Source: Heyndrickxia sp050281185
GTDB taxonomy: Bacteria > Bacillota > Bacilli > Bacillales > Bacillaceae_C
Assembly (NCBI RefSeq): GCF_050281185.1
Contig: NZ_JBNNWS010000003.1
Span: 124,001 to 188,000, forward strand
Length of the DNA stretch: 64,000 nucleotides
Direction of reading: 5' to 3'
The notes beneath the pieces were generated by a model. The model was not told the DNA's origin and did not search any database. It saw nothing but the letters and a program-made list of their open reading frames with translations. Positions 51,154 through 60,224 of this stretch are shown here, in pieces. Position 1 is the first letter of the stretch. Each line of letters begins with the position of its first letter. Position numbers and translations under genes: made by a program.

Positions 51154-52053
51154 CTAAATAGCTTCTAAAATGAGTTTAGCCGCACCAATTGAACCAGCCA
51201 TATTCCCAAGAAGTGCTGGTCTAACGTCTATTTTTAATCCGCTTTTCATTAAAGTGGAGGTGAATAGGCTCCACCAAATCTCCTTGGATTCAATGACCCC
51301 ACCACCGATGATAATACTTTGTGGGTTTATTCCGTTGTAGATATTCGAAATAACGATGGACAACCGGTTTACATACTCCTCAACAACTGAAATGATTTCT
51401 TTTCTCTTATTCTTGTAATCTTCCATTACCATTATTCCTGATGAGTAGGTTCTATTGGTCGCCTCTTCTGCAAAATAGACCAAAGCATTTCCCGATAAAT
51501 ACTGCTCGATACATCCACTCTGACCACAATTACATTCACAGCCATTTGGAATAAGAACGACATGTCCCCATTCACCACTACTCCAATTCTCACCCCGAAA
51601 AATATTACCGTTCAACATGTTCGCACCGCCAACACCAGTACCCAGTGTTAACATAGTGATATCCCTTAATCCTTTTCCTGCTCCGATCCAATGCTCTCCT
51701 ATCAGAGCTACGTTTGCATCATTATCTACCATTACAGGTAGGTTAAATTGATGCTCCATTCTCTTCCTTAAGTTTAGCCCTTGCCAATCCTTTAAATTTT
51801 CAGTCGCATAAACGACTTCGCCTGTATTGGTATTTACCCTCCCAGCGGTTCCAATTCCTATTCCCTTTATATCAGGATCTGTAATAAGTAACTCCTCAAT
51901 GATGTTCTTCAGATTCTCGATGATATGTTCACGCCCAAGCGTTGCTTCCGTATCCACTTTTGCCGTTTGCAAAATATTCCCATTATCATCGATAACAATT
52001 CCTTTTATGGAAGTACCACCAATATCAATTCCCAAAACCTTCACATATTTCAC
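51154..52053 (-). CDS. ROK-family sugar kinase (probable ManNAc/GlcNAc kinase)
   Basis: The 299-residue protein carries the phosphate-binding start VLGIDIGGTSIKG, the catalytic region VMVDNDANVALIGEHW and the zinc-binding ROK signature CNCGQSGCIEQYLSG. It would phosphorylate an amino sugar at C6 with ATP. The neighbouring NanE epimerase makes N-acetylmannosamine the preferred substrate; glucokinase-like activity cannot be excluded. The start is a GTG (52053 or 52044), both near AAAGGTAA. It is part of the minus-strand cluster after nanE. Confidence 0.88.
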   Translation of the reverse strand: MKYVKVLGIDIGGTSIKGIVIDDNGNILQTAKVDTEATLGREHIIENLKNIIEELLITDPDIKGIGIGTAGRVNTNTGEVVYATENLKDWQGLNLRKRMEHQFNLPVMVDNDANVALIGEHWIGAGKGLRDITMLTLGTGVGGANMLNGNIFRGENWSSGEWGHVVLIPNGCECNCGQSGCIEQYLSGNALVYFAEEATNRTYSSGIMVMEDYKNKRKEIISVVEEYVNRLSIVISNIYNGINPQSIIIGGGVIESKEIWWSLFTSTLMKSGLKIDVRPALLGNMAGSIGAAKLILEAI

Positions 52054-52116
52054 TTACCTTTCAGTTCATCGAAGAAATTTCTTCACATAACTTCCATTTT
52101 TAAAAGCTTAATAATA

Positions 52117-52830
52117 CTACAGATTCGATTGATTGGGTTCCCCTGATTTCATTCTATTTATTTCTGAAACATACATTTCCGTGATCAATTGTGGTCTCGT
52201 TATAGCTGATCCAACCACTACCGAATGTGCTCCTATTCTAAATGCTTCTATCACTTGCTCTGGCGTATGGATTTTCCCTTCTGCAATAACAGGAATTTTT
52301 AACGATTGGGTTATTTCTTTTAACAATTTAAAATCCGGCCCATATTTTTTCGTTGAATAGGTAGTATATCCCGAAAGGGTTGTCGAGACACAATCTACTT
52401 GTAAAACTTCAGCAAGAAGACCTTCATCTAATGTAGAGATATCAGCCATTACCCTAACACCGTTACCTTTAATATACTTTACAAGATCATCTAAGGATTC
52501 ACCGTTCGGACGTATTCTTTTTGTCGCATCCAGTGCTATAGCATCCACTCCTACTTCCAATAATTCATTAATTTCCTTTATCGTAGGAGTAATGTATACT
52601 TCGCTATCTGGATAGTTTCTTTTTACCAATCCGATAATAGGCAAACGAACGGCTCTCTTAATCGCGGCAATATCATTCATGCCATTTGCACGTATCCCTA
52701 TCGCTCCCCCTAACTCAGCTGCTTTTGCCATTTTTGCCATTACATCCGATCCATGTAGCGGCTCATCTTCTAATGCTTGGCATGAAACAATTAATCCTTT
52801 TTCTATTTGATTAAAAAATGAGTCTTTCAT
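52117..52830 (-). CDS. nanE: N-acetylmannosamine-6-phosphate 2-epimerase
   Basis: The 237-residue TIM-barrel protein shows family segments GLIVSCQALEDEPLHGSDVM, GAIGIRANGMNDIAAIK, PIIGLVKRNY, DAIALDATKRIRPNGES and the phosphate-binding end VIAEGKIHTPEQ with GAHSVVVGSAITRPQ. It converts ManNAc-6-P to GlcNAc-6-P. No sialic acid lyase (nanA) is seen here, so the ManNAc would not come from sialic acid through a local enzyme. GGGAGATG precedes the ATG. nagA and nagB, needed to enter glycolysis, are presumably elsewhere. Confidence 0.93.
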   Translation of the reverse strand: MKDSFFNQIEKGLIVSCQALEDEPLHGSDVMAKMAKAAELGGAIGIRANGMNDIAAIKRAVRLPIIGLVKRNYPDSEVYITPTIKEINELLEVGVDAIALDATKRIRPNGESLDDLVKYIKGNGVRVMADISTLDEGLLAEVLQVDCVSTTLSGYTTYSTKKYGPDFKLLKEITQSLKIPVIAEGKIHTPEQVIEAFRIGAHSVVVGSAITRPQLITEMYVSEINRMKSGEPNQSNL

Positions 52831-52865
52831 TATTTCATCTCCCTAATCTTCTAGTGCGAGTTCAA

Positions 52866-53630
52866 TTACAAGTCTTTCATGAAGCTTTTCACTAAATCTA
52901 TCACCTGCGTCTCATAATCTAAGGATGAATAACAATGATCACTTCCATGGATCCAATTAAGGGTGCTTTGATCGCCAAAAATTTTGGAAAGCTGTAAAGA
53001 AACAATAGGAGGAACCGTATCATCATTTGTACCATGAATCAATTGCACATTAGCGGTAACCTGCTTAGCTTCCTCATAAACATTTTGATGAAACACATCA
53101 TCAACCAATTCTTTTCCTACCAAATTTCCACCAAAGTCAATAACACCCTCTTCTATATATTTGAATAAGGCTTCATTTTTTACATTTCTCGTTACTACAT
53201 TAAAAATATTAACGGCAGGACATAAAAGGATGAGTTTTTTGACCTGCTCTTTTAAAGCGGAACTAGCAATAATCGAAACGGCACCGCCCATACTAAACCC
53301 GATAAGATTCATTCGATTTGAATCAATATAATCAATTTCTTTTGCGAAATGGAATACTGCTAAACAATCCTCTACCTCTGATGACATCGTCATTTCTTGA
53401 AACTTACCATCACTTTCACCACTACCAATAAAATCAAATCGTATACTAACTATCCCCATATTTGCTAAAGAATCAGATAGTTTTTTAAATAAAAAATGGG
53501 ATTCCGCTTTATGTCCAGTAAATCCATGATTATAAACAACTGCAGGGTAGGGGCCTTTTCCATCCGGCTTTGTTATTATTCCCCTTATCGTTAGCCCGTC
53601 TTTATTTACATCAAAATAATTGATGTGCAA
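52866..53630 (-). CDS. Alpha/beta hydrolase, acyl-esterase type
   Basis: The 254-residue cytoplasmic protein has the oxyanion region VVYNHGFTGHKAE, the nucleophile elbow GFSMGGAVS, the acid in IHGTNDDTVPP and the catalytic histidine in HGSDHCYSS. Such enzymes often remove acyl groups from sugars. It starts at TTG, eight bases after GAGGGG. It follows the DUF4127 gene by 12 bases. A role in deacylating the imported glycan is inferred from context. Confidence 0.85.
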   Translation of the reverse strand: MHINYFDVNKDGLTIRGIITKPDGKGPYPAVVYNHGFTGHKAESHFLFKKLSDSLANMGIVSIRFDFIGSGESDGKFQEMTMSSEVEDCLAVFHFAKEIDYIDSNRMNLIGFSMGGAVSIIASSALKEQVKKLILLCPAVNIFNVVTRNVKNEALFKYIEEGVIDFGGNLVGKELVDDVFHQNVYEEAKQVTANVQLIHGTNDDTVPPIVSLQLSKIFGDQSTLNWIHGSDHCYSSLDYETQVIDLVKSFMKDL

Positions 53631-53642
53631 TCCATTCGCCCC

Positions 53643-55175
53643 TCATGAATAAAATTCTTTTATTTGAACATGTGTCCTTAAACCCACTTCAAACATTCTA
53701 TTCCATGGCATGAAGCACTCATCAATGAAAACATAATAGTTTGCGTCATCTAGATGATCTCGAATAAATTTTTCTAATTGTTCTTTAACTATTTTAGCTA
53801 CTCTTCCCTTTTGACCATCTACCTCAAAGTAGTTAAATCCCATTTCCGGTAACATATTTTCTGTTACTAATTTTCGAACATAGCCACAATATCCGCCATC
53901 TTCAACATAGCGAAGGGATAAAAAGTCCTTATGTTCCTTTCGATTACCATATATTTGATAAATCATCCCTTGAGAAATACAAGTGCCTAATGTATTTGAA
54001 CTCGTATTCCAGCCTGCATAACCAGCCAATTCAAAAAGGAGCCCCTTTTCTTTTAGTAGTTTTAGTAAACTCAAATCTGCTCCATTAGCAAACGCGATAT
54101 CAGCTACAACACAAGGCTTTTTCAATATCTTGGCAACATAATCCGCATATTCAGTTAACTCAACAATATTTCGAAAAACATTGTAGCTTACTAAAGGATT
54201 TTTCTGCGAAACTGCCTCCATCATCGTCTCACCAGGTGTGTTCACTAAGAGAACGATATCTGCTTCGCTTACAGAGGTCGCAAGTAGCCCTCCTGCCGCA
54301 AGGATTTGATACTTTAAGCTTTCATATAATGGTCTATCTTCATAAAGGGGAATAACAAATGGCCCATGTATACTGGAAAAGTGAGGATACACAAGCGGCC
54401 GTTGATTTTTAACCTGATTAATCATTCGAGCTAGAAGTGTGCATCCAACCTCGTCAGCACCAGGATACATATATGTATTCAGTTCGGTTCCAAGGATTGC
54501 GATCTGTTCCCGAACATTCTGTTGATCCATGGCAGTTAATCCATATGGCGATGAATCATCTTGAGGTATGATTAAAAAATCGATCGTTTTATCTTTTGCA
54601 TATTGAATAACCGCTTTATTTACCTCAATATTAATTGCACGCCTAGATAAATAGTCATCTAGTACTTGTGATGGCAATACTTCTTCAATCTGTTTCAATC
54701 TTATTTCTTCTTCTTTCGTTGCGATTTGCAACTGTTTACGGTGCTTAATATAACCTTGTTGGAAAATCTCCTTCCCCCACTCCTCATAGTAATCTGGTTC
54801 TTCGTCACTACTAGAATATTGTGGACATCTCATGATTAGGTTGAAAGCAAAAAGCTGTAACCCCGGATTGATTTCCTTTAATTTTTTCAATCCCAATAAT
54901 CGATTTACGCAATCTGCTTTCGTTAACGAATGGAGTCTAGAAGGAATAATCCCACCATATAAAAGGGTATCTAACGAAAGAATGGCGCCATCTGCATCCT
55001 TGCCTTCCTCCAAGAGCCACTTCCATAATTGATCTACGTTACCGGGTTCTTTCTTCTTCCCCATCAAATCTAGACCTGGCTTAACAATCGTAAAATCGGT
55101 TCCGTTTGCAAGGTCACTAGGAAAATGGTAATTACAGGGACGTTCATCTAAAGGAATATAAAGTATTTTCTTCAT
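53643..55175 (-). CDS. DUF4127 family protein
   Basis: The 510-residue protein begins KILYIPLDERPCNYHFP, the typical start of DUF4127. Further family landmarks are SLDTLLYGGIIPSR and IPQDDSSPYGL, then GADEVGCTLLARM. No signal peptide is present. The function of DUF4127 is not established; members sit beside glycosidases and amino-sugar genes. The acidic and histidine-poor conserved clusters (DDS, DEVG) suggest an enzyme active site or metal binding, which is inference. The stop codon lies 12 bases before the hydrolase start. Confidence 0.88.
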   Translation of the reverse strand: MKKILYIPLDERPCNYHFPSDLANGTDFTIVKPGLDLMGKKKEPGNVDQLWKWLLEEGKDADGAILSLDTLLYGGIIPSRLHSLTKADCVNRLLGLKKLKEINPGLQLFAFNLIMRCPQYSSSDEEPDYYEEWGKEIFQQGYIKHRKQLQIATKEEEIRLKQIEEVLPSQVLDDYLSRRAINIEVNKAVIQYAKDKTIDFLIIPQDDSSPYGLTAMDQQNVREQIAILGTELNTYMYPGADEVGCTLLARMINQVKNQRPLVYPHFSSIHGPFVIPLYEDRPLYESLKYQILAAGGLLATSVSEADIVLLVNTPGETMMEAVSQKNPLVSYNVFRNIVELTEYADYVAKILKKPCVVADIAFANGADLSLLKLLKEKGLLFELAGYAGWNTSSNTLGTCISQGMIYQIYGNRKEHKDFLSLRYVEDGGYCGYVRKLVTENMLPEMGFNYFEVDGQKGRVAKIVKEQLEKFIRDHLDDANYYVFIDECFMPWNRMFEVGLRTHVQIKEFYS

Positions 55176-55190
55176 CCTTCAACACTCCTA

Positions 55191-56840
55191 TCAATCGTTC
55201 TTTTCGTTGGAGAGATAACCCCACTTATCTGCTACCTTCATAGCTACATCACTACCTATCCGACATGGATATGTTTTAGATTGGGAGATCCACTTCTGTA
55301 TCTCTTGTTGAACATTTTCCGTTTTAGTTTCTTCATATGTTTTGATGAGTTTCCATAAATGAATATCCATTTCTGCTCTCTCAAACCATGGTTTGATCTC
55401 AGTTTGAAATTTTGAATTGTCCATCGTTTTAAGATGAAGAATCGCCTCTGAAAATCTTGAAAAATAGGAATCTAAATACAGAATATTTTTCGTTTCAATC
55501 GCTTTCATCAATTCTTCATTCACTTTAAAATAAAGTCTGCTATTTTCGTTATTTTCGCAAAAAAATCTCATGTCTTCTACAAACTCAGGAGCAAATTCTT
55601 TGAGAGCTAATTCCCATGAATATTCGGGCATATAACGTTCACAATTCCACATGTAATGGGATAACGTAATTAATGACATTTTCGACAATTCCCATTGATT
55701 CATTGGATTAGAAACAAACCCAATATGCCCTAGTTCGTTTAATTTTGAATAACGGTTTCTTACCGGGCCAAGAAAAATACGATCAGGATCGGCATCATTC
55801 ACAGGGATGTTATCCCAAAGGATAAAATCATGTCCATAAAAAGATCGATTATTTTGTGCATGTTCTTGATCAATTGTTGGGGCAAACACGAAAAATCCCG
55901 TCCAAAAAACAAGAACCTCTGGATCCATTAAGTCACGAATATCTTTTTTATACTCCGTGTCCCAATATGACCAATATTCTGAAGGGCACATAACCAAATT
56001 GTATTGATATAATGTATCTTTCAAAAATCGATTCACTTCATTCACTAAATATGCATGGGAAACACCGGATCTTTCGAAAAAATCTTTGTTCTCCCCCTTT
56101 AATACATAATCAATATCGTCCATTAATATCGCAAAATTTCTAATTCCTAACGAAATCATTGCCCTTAATTTTTCTTTTAAATATCCAAAGTCTTCCTTAG
56201 ATGTAAATTTCATATCGTTTCCTGGGCTAATACAATAATAAAAATCGATATTGTTTTCATCACAATGTTGTTTTAACAATTGGATCCTCTTAAAGTTTTC
56301 CTCTGGATAGGATTCACGCCATAATTTGCGATGATATTCGTCATCTTTCGGTGCGTACATAAAGGTATTCATGCGGTGTTTTGCCATAAAGGAAACGGAG
56401 TCCATTCGGTCTTCAAAACTCCAAGGTTCCCCGTAAAATCCCTCGATAATCCCTCGAATGCGAAAGGACGGTTCATCATGAATCGTTACAATTGGTAGCC
56501 TGATGACACCTTCTTTTTTTATAATGATGAAACCAAGAGCATCAATAGCATATTTGATCCCTCTCTTATTTCTTGCGGTTACAGTGATCTGATCATTTTC
56601 AACTTTTAATATATACCCATCCTCTTTCAAGGAGGCACTATATTCAAAAGTCAATTTGATATTGCCTTTATGTTCTTCTGTAATGATCTCAATGAGGTTG
56701 GAAGAAATAACCCCTTCGTATTCCTGATTCATTGAATAGCGCGACTGTAATTCACAAACTAATTTTCTACCTTTTATTTCTGTAAATTCTCCCGTGTGAT
56801 AATAATCACGGAAATAGTACTGGGCATATTGAATATCCAT
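55191..56840 (-). CDS. Cytoplasmic GH84 beta-N-acetylhexosaminidase
   Basis: The 549-residue protein has an N-terminal GH20b-like domain (about 1-120) and a GH84 barrel with RGIIEGFYGEPWS (129-141). The catalytic Asp pair is Asp241-Asp242 in AILMDDIDYVL, and CPSEYW lies further on. The family uses substrate-assisted cleavage of beta-linked GlcNAc-type sugars. No signal peptide is seen, so it works on imported oligosaccharides. The ATG at 56840 follows AGAGGAGC by seven bases; a GTG six codons earlier overlaps that site. The permease gene lies directly upstream. Confidence 0.92.
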   Translation of the reverse strand: MDIQYAQYYFRDYYHTGEFTEIKGRKLVCELQSRYSMNQEYEGVISSNLIEIITEEHKGNIKLTFEYSASLKEDGYILKVENDQITVTARNKRGIKYAIDALGFIIIKKEGVIRLPIVTIHDEPSFRIRGIIEGFYGEPWSFEDRMDSVSFMAKHRMNTFMYAPKDDEYHRKLWRESYPEENFKRIQLLKQHCDENNIDFYYCISPGNDMKFTSKEDFGYLKEKLRAMISLGIRNFAILMDDIDYVLKGENKDFFERSGVSHAYLVNEVNRFLKDTLYQYNLVMCPSEYWSYWDTEYKKDIRDLMDPEVLVFWTGFFVFAPTIDQEHAQNNRSFYGHDFILWDNIPVNDADPDRIFLGPVRNRYSKLNELGHIGFVSNPMNQWELSKMSLITLSHYMWNCERYMPEYSWELALKEFAPEFVEDMRFFCENNENSRLYFKVNEELMKAIETKNILYLDSYFSRFSEAILHLKTMDNSKFQTEIKPWFERAEMDIHLWKLIKTYEETKTENVQQEIQKWISQSKTYPCRIGSDVAMKVADKWGYLSNEKND

Positions 56841-56897
56841 GTTTTTTGCTCCTCTCACATTTACGACTTGTTAATAAGCAACAAGTAACCAAATCTA

Positions 56898-57725
56898 CTA
56901 TCCTTTAACCGCTCCCGATATACCTTCCATGTAATATTTTTGTGTGAATAAAAAGACAATAATAATCGGAATTACGGAAATCACCGTTCCCGCTGCAATC
57001 CACCCGAAGTTATAGGAAAATTGTCCATTCAAAAAGCTTAAAGCGGACGCCAATGGATATTTAGAAGTATCATTTAAGACAATAATCGGCCATAAAAAGT
57101 TATTCCACATTGCCATGAATTCTAGTAAGCCAATAACAGCTATCGCAGGTTTTACCATCGGCATCATTAATTGAAGCCAGATTCTAAATTCAGAAGCTCC
57201 ATCCATTTTTCCAGAGTCACGGATCTCTAAAGGTACCCCAATAAACGCCTGTCTCATTAGAAAAATATTGAAAACCGATACAGCAGATGGAAGGATGACA
57301 GCTAAATAAGTATCCATTATTCCAAGTGCTTTAATCGTGAGATAATTCACGACCAAACCAGCTGCAGCAGGAATAATCATCGTTGAAACCAAGGCTAAGA
57401 AGATCGCGTTTCTTCCTTTAAATCTAAAGATAGCTAATGGATAAGCGGTTAGACAGGAGAAAAATATACTTAGGACGACCCCCAAAACGGAAATAACTAT
57501 CGTATTCCATATATATTGAAAGAAGTTCATATACTGCCAAACTTCTATATAATTTGCGAAATCAATAAACGTCGGAAATATTGCAGGTGGAAACGTAAAT
57601 ACATTTTTACCTGGCATTAGCGAAACACTTACCAACCAAAGAAAGGGACCCATCATAAAAATAGCAAAAACAATCAATCCCAAATAAATCAATGCTTTTT
57701 TTGCAATTTTGATTATTTTATTCAT
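56898..57725 (-). CDS. ABC sugar permease, MalG type
   Basis: The 275-residue membrane protein has six predicted helices. The EAA-type cytoplasmic loop is EIRDSGKMDGASEFRIWLQL, followed by MPMVKPAIAV. It forms the channel with the permease at 57739. The ATG at 57725 is preferred over a TTG at 57734, but the ribosome site (GGG) is weak for both. Only 13 bases separate it from the previous gene, so translation may be coupled. Confidence 0.9.
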   Translation of the reverse strand: MNKIIKIAKKALIYLGLIVFAIFMMGPFLWLVSVSLMPGKNVFTFPPAIFPTFIDFANYIEVWQYMNFFQYIWNTIVISVLGVVLSIFFSCLTAYPLAIFRFKGRNAIFLALVSTMIIPAAAGLVVNYLTIKALGIMDTYLAVILPSAVSVFNIFLMRQAFIGVPLEIRDSGKMDGASEFRIWLQLMMPMVKPAIAVIGLLEFMAMWNNFLWPIIVLNDTSKYPLASALSFLNGQFSYNFGWIAAGTVISVIPIIIVFLFTQKYYMEGISGAVKG

Positions 57726-57738
57726 AAGTCGCAACCCA

Positions 57739-58638
57739 TTAATATGGATTTACACCACCTTTCTTATTGAATAAAAAGATAAAAATACTAAAAATAACGA
57801 TAATGACACTAACAATTAAACCTAATGCTGATGAATATCCAAAGTTGAACTTCATAAACCCTTGTTGATAAATGTACAGACTTGATGTTAAAGTTGAACT
57901 TCCGGGTCCACCTGATGTTAAAACGTATACTTCATCGAAGACTCTAATTGCCGCCATTAGGGAAATTAAACTACAAAAGAACACATAAGGTTTTAAAAGC
58001 GGAATAGTGATTTTTTGAATCACTTGCCAGCGACTAGCTCCATCAATCCTAGCTGCTTCAATTAAGTCTTCTGGAATTGATTGAAGACCAGCCAAATAAA
58101 TCATCATATAGTAGCCAAGACCTTTCCACATCGTAATAAACATTAAAACCCACAAAGCAGTATTATAATCCGATAACCAACCGATCTTTTTATCGATTAC
58201 TCCAACGGACATTAAAATATAATTGACTACCCCGTTTTGACTTAATAACCAACCCCATATAATGGCTACTGCCACCATTGAAGTAACAACAGGTATATAA
58301 TAAGCACTTCTAAAAAACTTGATTCCTTTGATTTTTCGATTAACTAGGACCGCCATCAAAATAGAGAAAAGCTGAATAAATGGAACCACGATGATATACA
58401 GCAACGAGTTTTTCAAGGAAATGAGAAAGTCCGGATCCTTAAATGCACGGATAAAATTATCTAAACCAATAAATTTCGTTTCTGCAATAACCGAGTAATT
58501 TGTAAATGCCAAAGGCACACTGTAAATGATCGGCCAAAACACAAAAAGACAAAGTAAAATCAATCCCGGAGCCATAAAGATCCAGGCCAATTTAGTTTCA
58601 GAAACCTTTTTCTTTTTCGCGTTATGCTTCTTTTCCAC
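57739..58638 (-). CDS. ABC sugar permease, MalF type
   Basis: The 299-residue membrane protein has the loop LIEAARIDGASRWQVIQKIT followed by IPLLKPYVFF, marking the inner-membrane partner of MalG-type permeases. The GTG at 58638 directly follows a strong AAGGGGGAAG site; a more distant in-frame start at 58701 would overlap the binding-protein stop and add an unlikely Arg/Cys-rich leader. No ATPase gene is present in the cluster, so a shared ATPase such as MsmX is expected to power it. Confidence 0.9.
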   Translation of the reverse strand: MEKKHNAKKKKVSETKLAWIFMAPGLILLCLFVFWPIIYSVPLAFTNYSVIAETKFIGLDNFIRAFKDPDFLISLKNSLLYIIVVPFIQLFSILMAVLVNRKIKGIKFFRSAYYIPVVTSMVAVAIIWGWLLSQNGVVNYILMSVGVIDKKIGWLSDYNTALWVLMFITMWKGLGYYMMIYLAGLQSIPEDLIEAARIDGASRWQVIQKITIPLLKPYVFFCSLISLMAAIRVFDEVYVLTSGGPGSSTLTSSLYIYQQGFMKFNFGYSSALGLIVSVIIVIFSIFIFLFNKKGGVNPY

Positions 58639-58701
58639 GCGTATCTTCCCCCTTAGAGAAATTGGGCAGAATGCTAAGAATCTGCCCAACCCACTACCCA
58701 C

Positions 58702-59958
58702 TTATTTTTTCAATATATCATTTACTTCTTTTTCAGCCGCGCTTAATTCCTTATCAATATCTGCATTATTTAAATAAATATTTTGCAGATGCTTATTAAT
58801 GCTTCCATTTACATCACTAGCATTAGCAATACCCAAGTAGAAATCAGTCGCTTTGTCTAAGCTTGCTGCTGAAACGGTCAATGCTTGACCTTCTAAAGTC
58901 CCGTCGTTTTTAGAGAAAAAAGCATCTTTTGCACTATCTACAGTGGAAGGAAGTGTGCTTGCAGCTTTTGAGAATGCTAATTGATTTTCAGCATTGGTTA
59001 CATATGCTGCGAAGTCTACTGCTTCCTTCTTATGCTTTGTTTTCGCTGGAACGACAACGTTCATAGTATTAGAGAAACGGATGTCAGCTTTTCCAACAGG
59101 ACTCGGAACGGCAATCATTTTCTTATATACATCTGGTGATGCTGATTTTATTTTATTGATAAAAGGAGAGCTTGATAAAATCATTGCAACCTGTTCACTA
59201 CCAAAGAATTGGATTTGCTTGTCATAATCAAGGATATCCTTTGGAATGACACCATCTTTCATTAGTTGAACGTTTTCTTTAATAGAAGCTTTTACATCAT
59301 CATTATTAAATGCAGCTTTACTATAATCATCTGTAAGAAGCTTATTCCCCTCTTCTAAAATAGAGCGTGCTTCCATCGTAAAGACATAACCATAAGCACC
59401 TGTTTTTTCCTTAATCGTTTTTCCCCATTGATTCAATTCTTCTTTTGTTTTTGGAGGATTATTAGGATCTAATCCAGCTTTTTCAACTAATTCCTTATTT
59501 ATAAATAACACGGGAAGGCCTGTATACCATGGAAGTGCATTTGCTTTTCCATCAATTTCAGTAGAAGCATAGATACCTTTGAAGTAAGCATCTTTTTGTT
59601 CCTGTGTAAGTTCCTTATTTAAATCAACTAAAGCATCTTTTGTACCCATTTGATTTGCAAATTCAGTGTTTAAGTTTACTACACCAGGAGCCTCACCACT
59701 GGCAATACTCGTTAATAATTTATTTTGAATTGCATCGTATGGATAATCCTTCCACACAATTTTTACTTTAGGATTTTTTTCTTCGTATTTAGCAATTAGA
59801 TCATTAAAGTAATCATTAAATGTCGGTTGTAAGGAAATTGTCCAAAATTCAACTTTCGATTTCCCTCCTTCTTTTGAACCTGTTTCTTTTGAGCTACATG
59901 CAGCCAGAACTCCTATGATTAATGTGACAGAAAGAAATAAAGACAAGAAACGCTTCAT
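58702..59958 (-). CDS. ABC transporter sugar-binding lipoprotein
   Basis: The 418-residue protein has a lipoprotein signal (lipobox LAAC, Cys21) followed by a family 1 extracellular solute-binding fold: KVEFWTISLQPTFNDYFNDL, VKIVWKDYPYDAIQNKLLTS, and DFAAYVTNAENQLAFSKAAS. It captures a sugar or oligosaccharide outside the membrane. The ribosome site is AAAGGGGTG. It is the first gene after a cre-containing gap, so a separate promoter is likely for the downstream part of the cluster. Confidence 0.92.
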   Translation of the reverse strand: MKRFLSLFLSVTLIIGVLAACSSKETGSKEGGKSKVEFWTISLQPTFNDYFNDLIAKYEEKNPKVKIVWKDYPYDAIQNKLLTSIASGEAPGVVNLNTEFANQMGTKDALVDLNKELTQEQKDAYFKGIYASTEIDGKANALPWYTGLPVLFINKELVEKAGLDPNNPPKTKEELNQWGKTIKEKTGAYGYVFTMEARSILEEGNKLLTDDYSKAAFNNDDVKASIKENVQLMKDGVIPKDILDYDKQIQFFGSEQVAMILSSSPFINKIKSASPDVYKKMIAVPSPVGKADIRFSNTMNVVVPAKTKHKKEAVDFAAYVTNAENQLAFSKAASTLPSTVDSAKDAFFSKNDGTLEGQALTVSAASLDKATDFYLGIANASDVNGSINKHLQNIYLNNADIDKELSAAEKEVNDILKK

Positions 59959-60048
59959 AAAACTAACACCCCTTTTATTAGTTTAGAAATTTAATGCGGT
60001 AGTTTACACAATTCTAAGGTGTATTCATTTAGAACTGAAGTAGGTTTG

Positions 60049-60062
60049 ATTAACGCTTTCAT
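60049..60062 (-). promoter_or_regulatory. Candidate cre site upstream of the sugar-binding protein gene
   Basis: On the minus strand ATGAAAGCGTTAAT matches the core of the CcpA consensus (TGAAAGCGTT). It is 91 bases before the start, consistent with catabolite repression of the importer genes. Confidence 0.55.
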
Positions 60063-60224
60063 TTTTCCCTAAATTCTGAATTCTACATTTACACCGCATC
60101 ACAATTTACTTATATATGAATCTATCATATTTCGGAAATTTTATCCACCTTTTTTATAAAAAAAGGATAATATATTCTTTTTTTATTATCATATGCATTT
60201 TTAGATATCAGAAGAAAGTATCTA

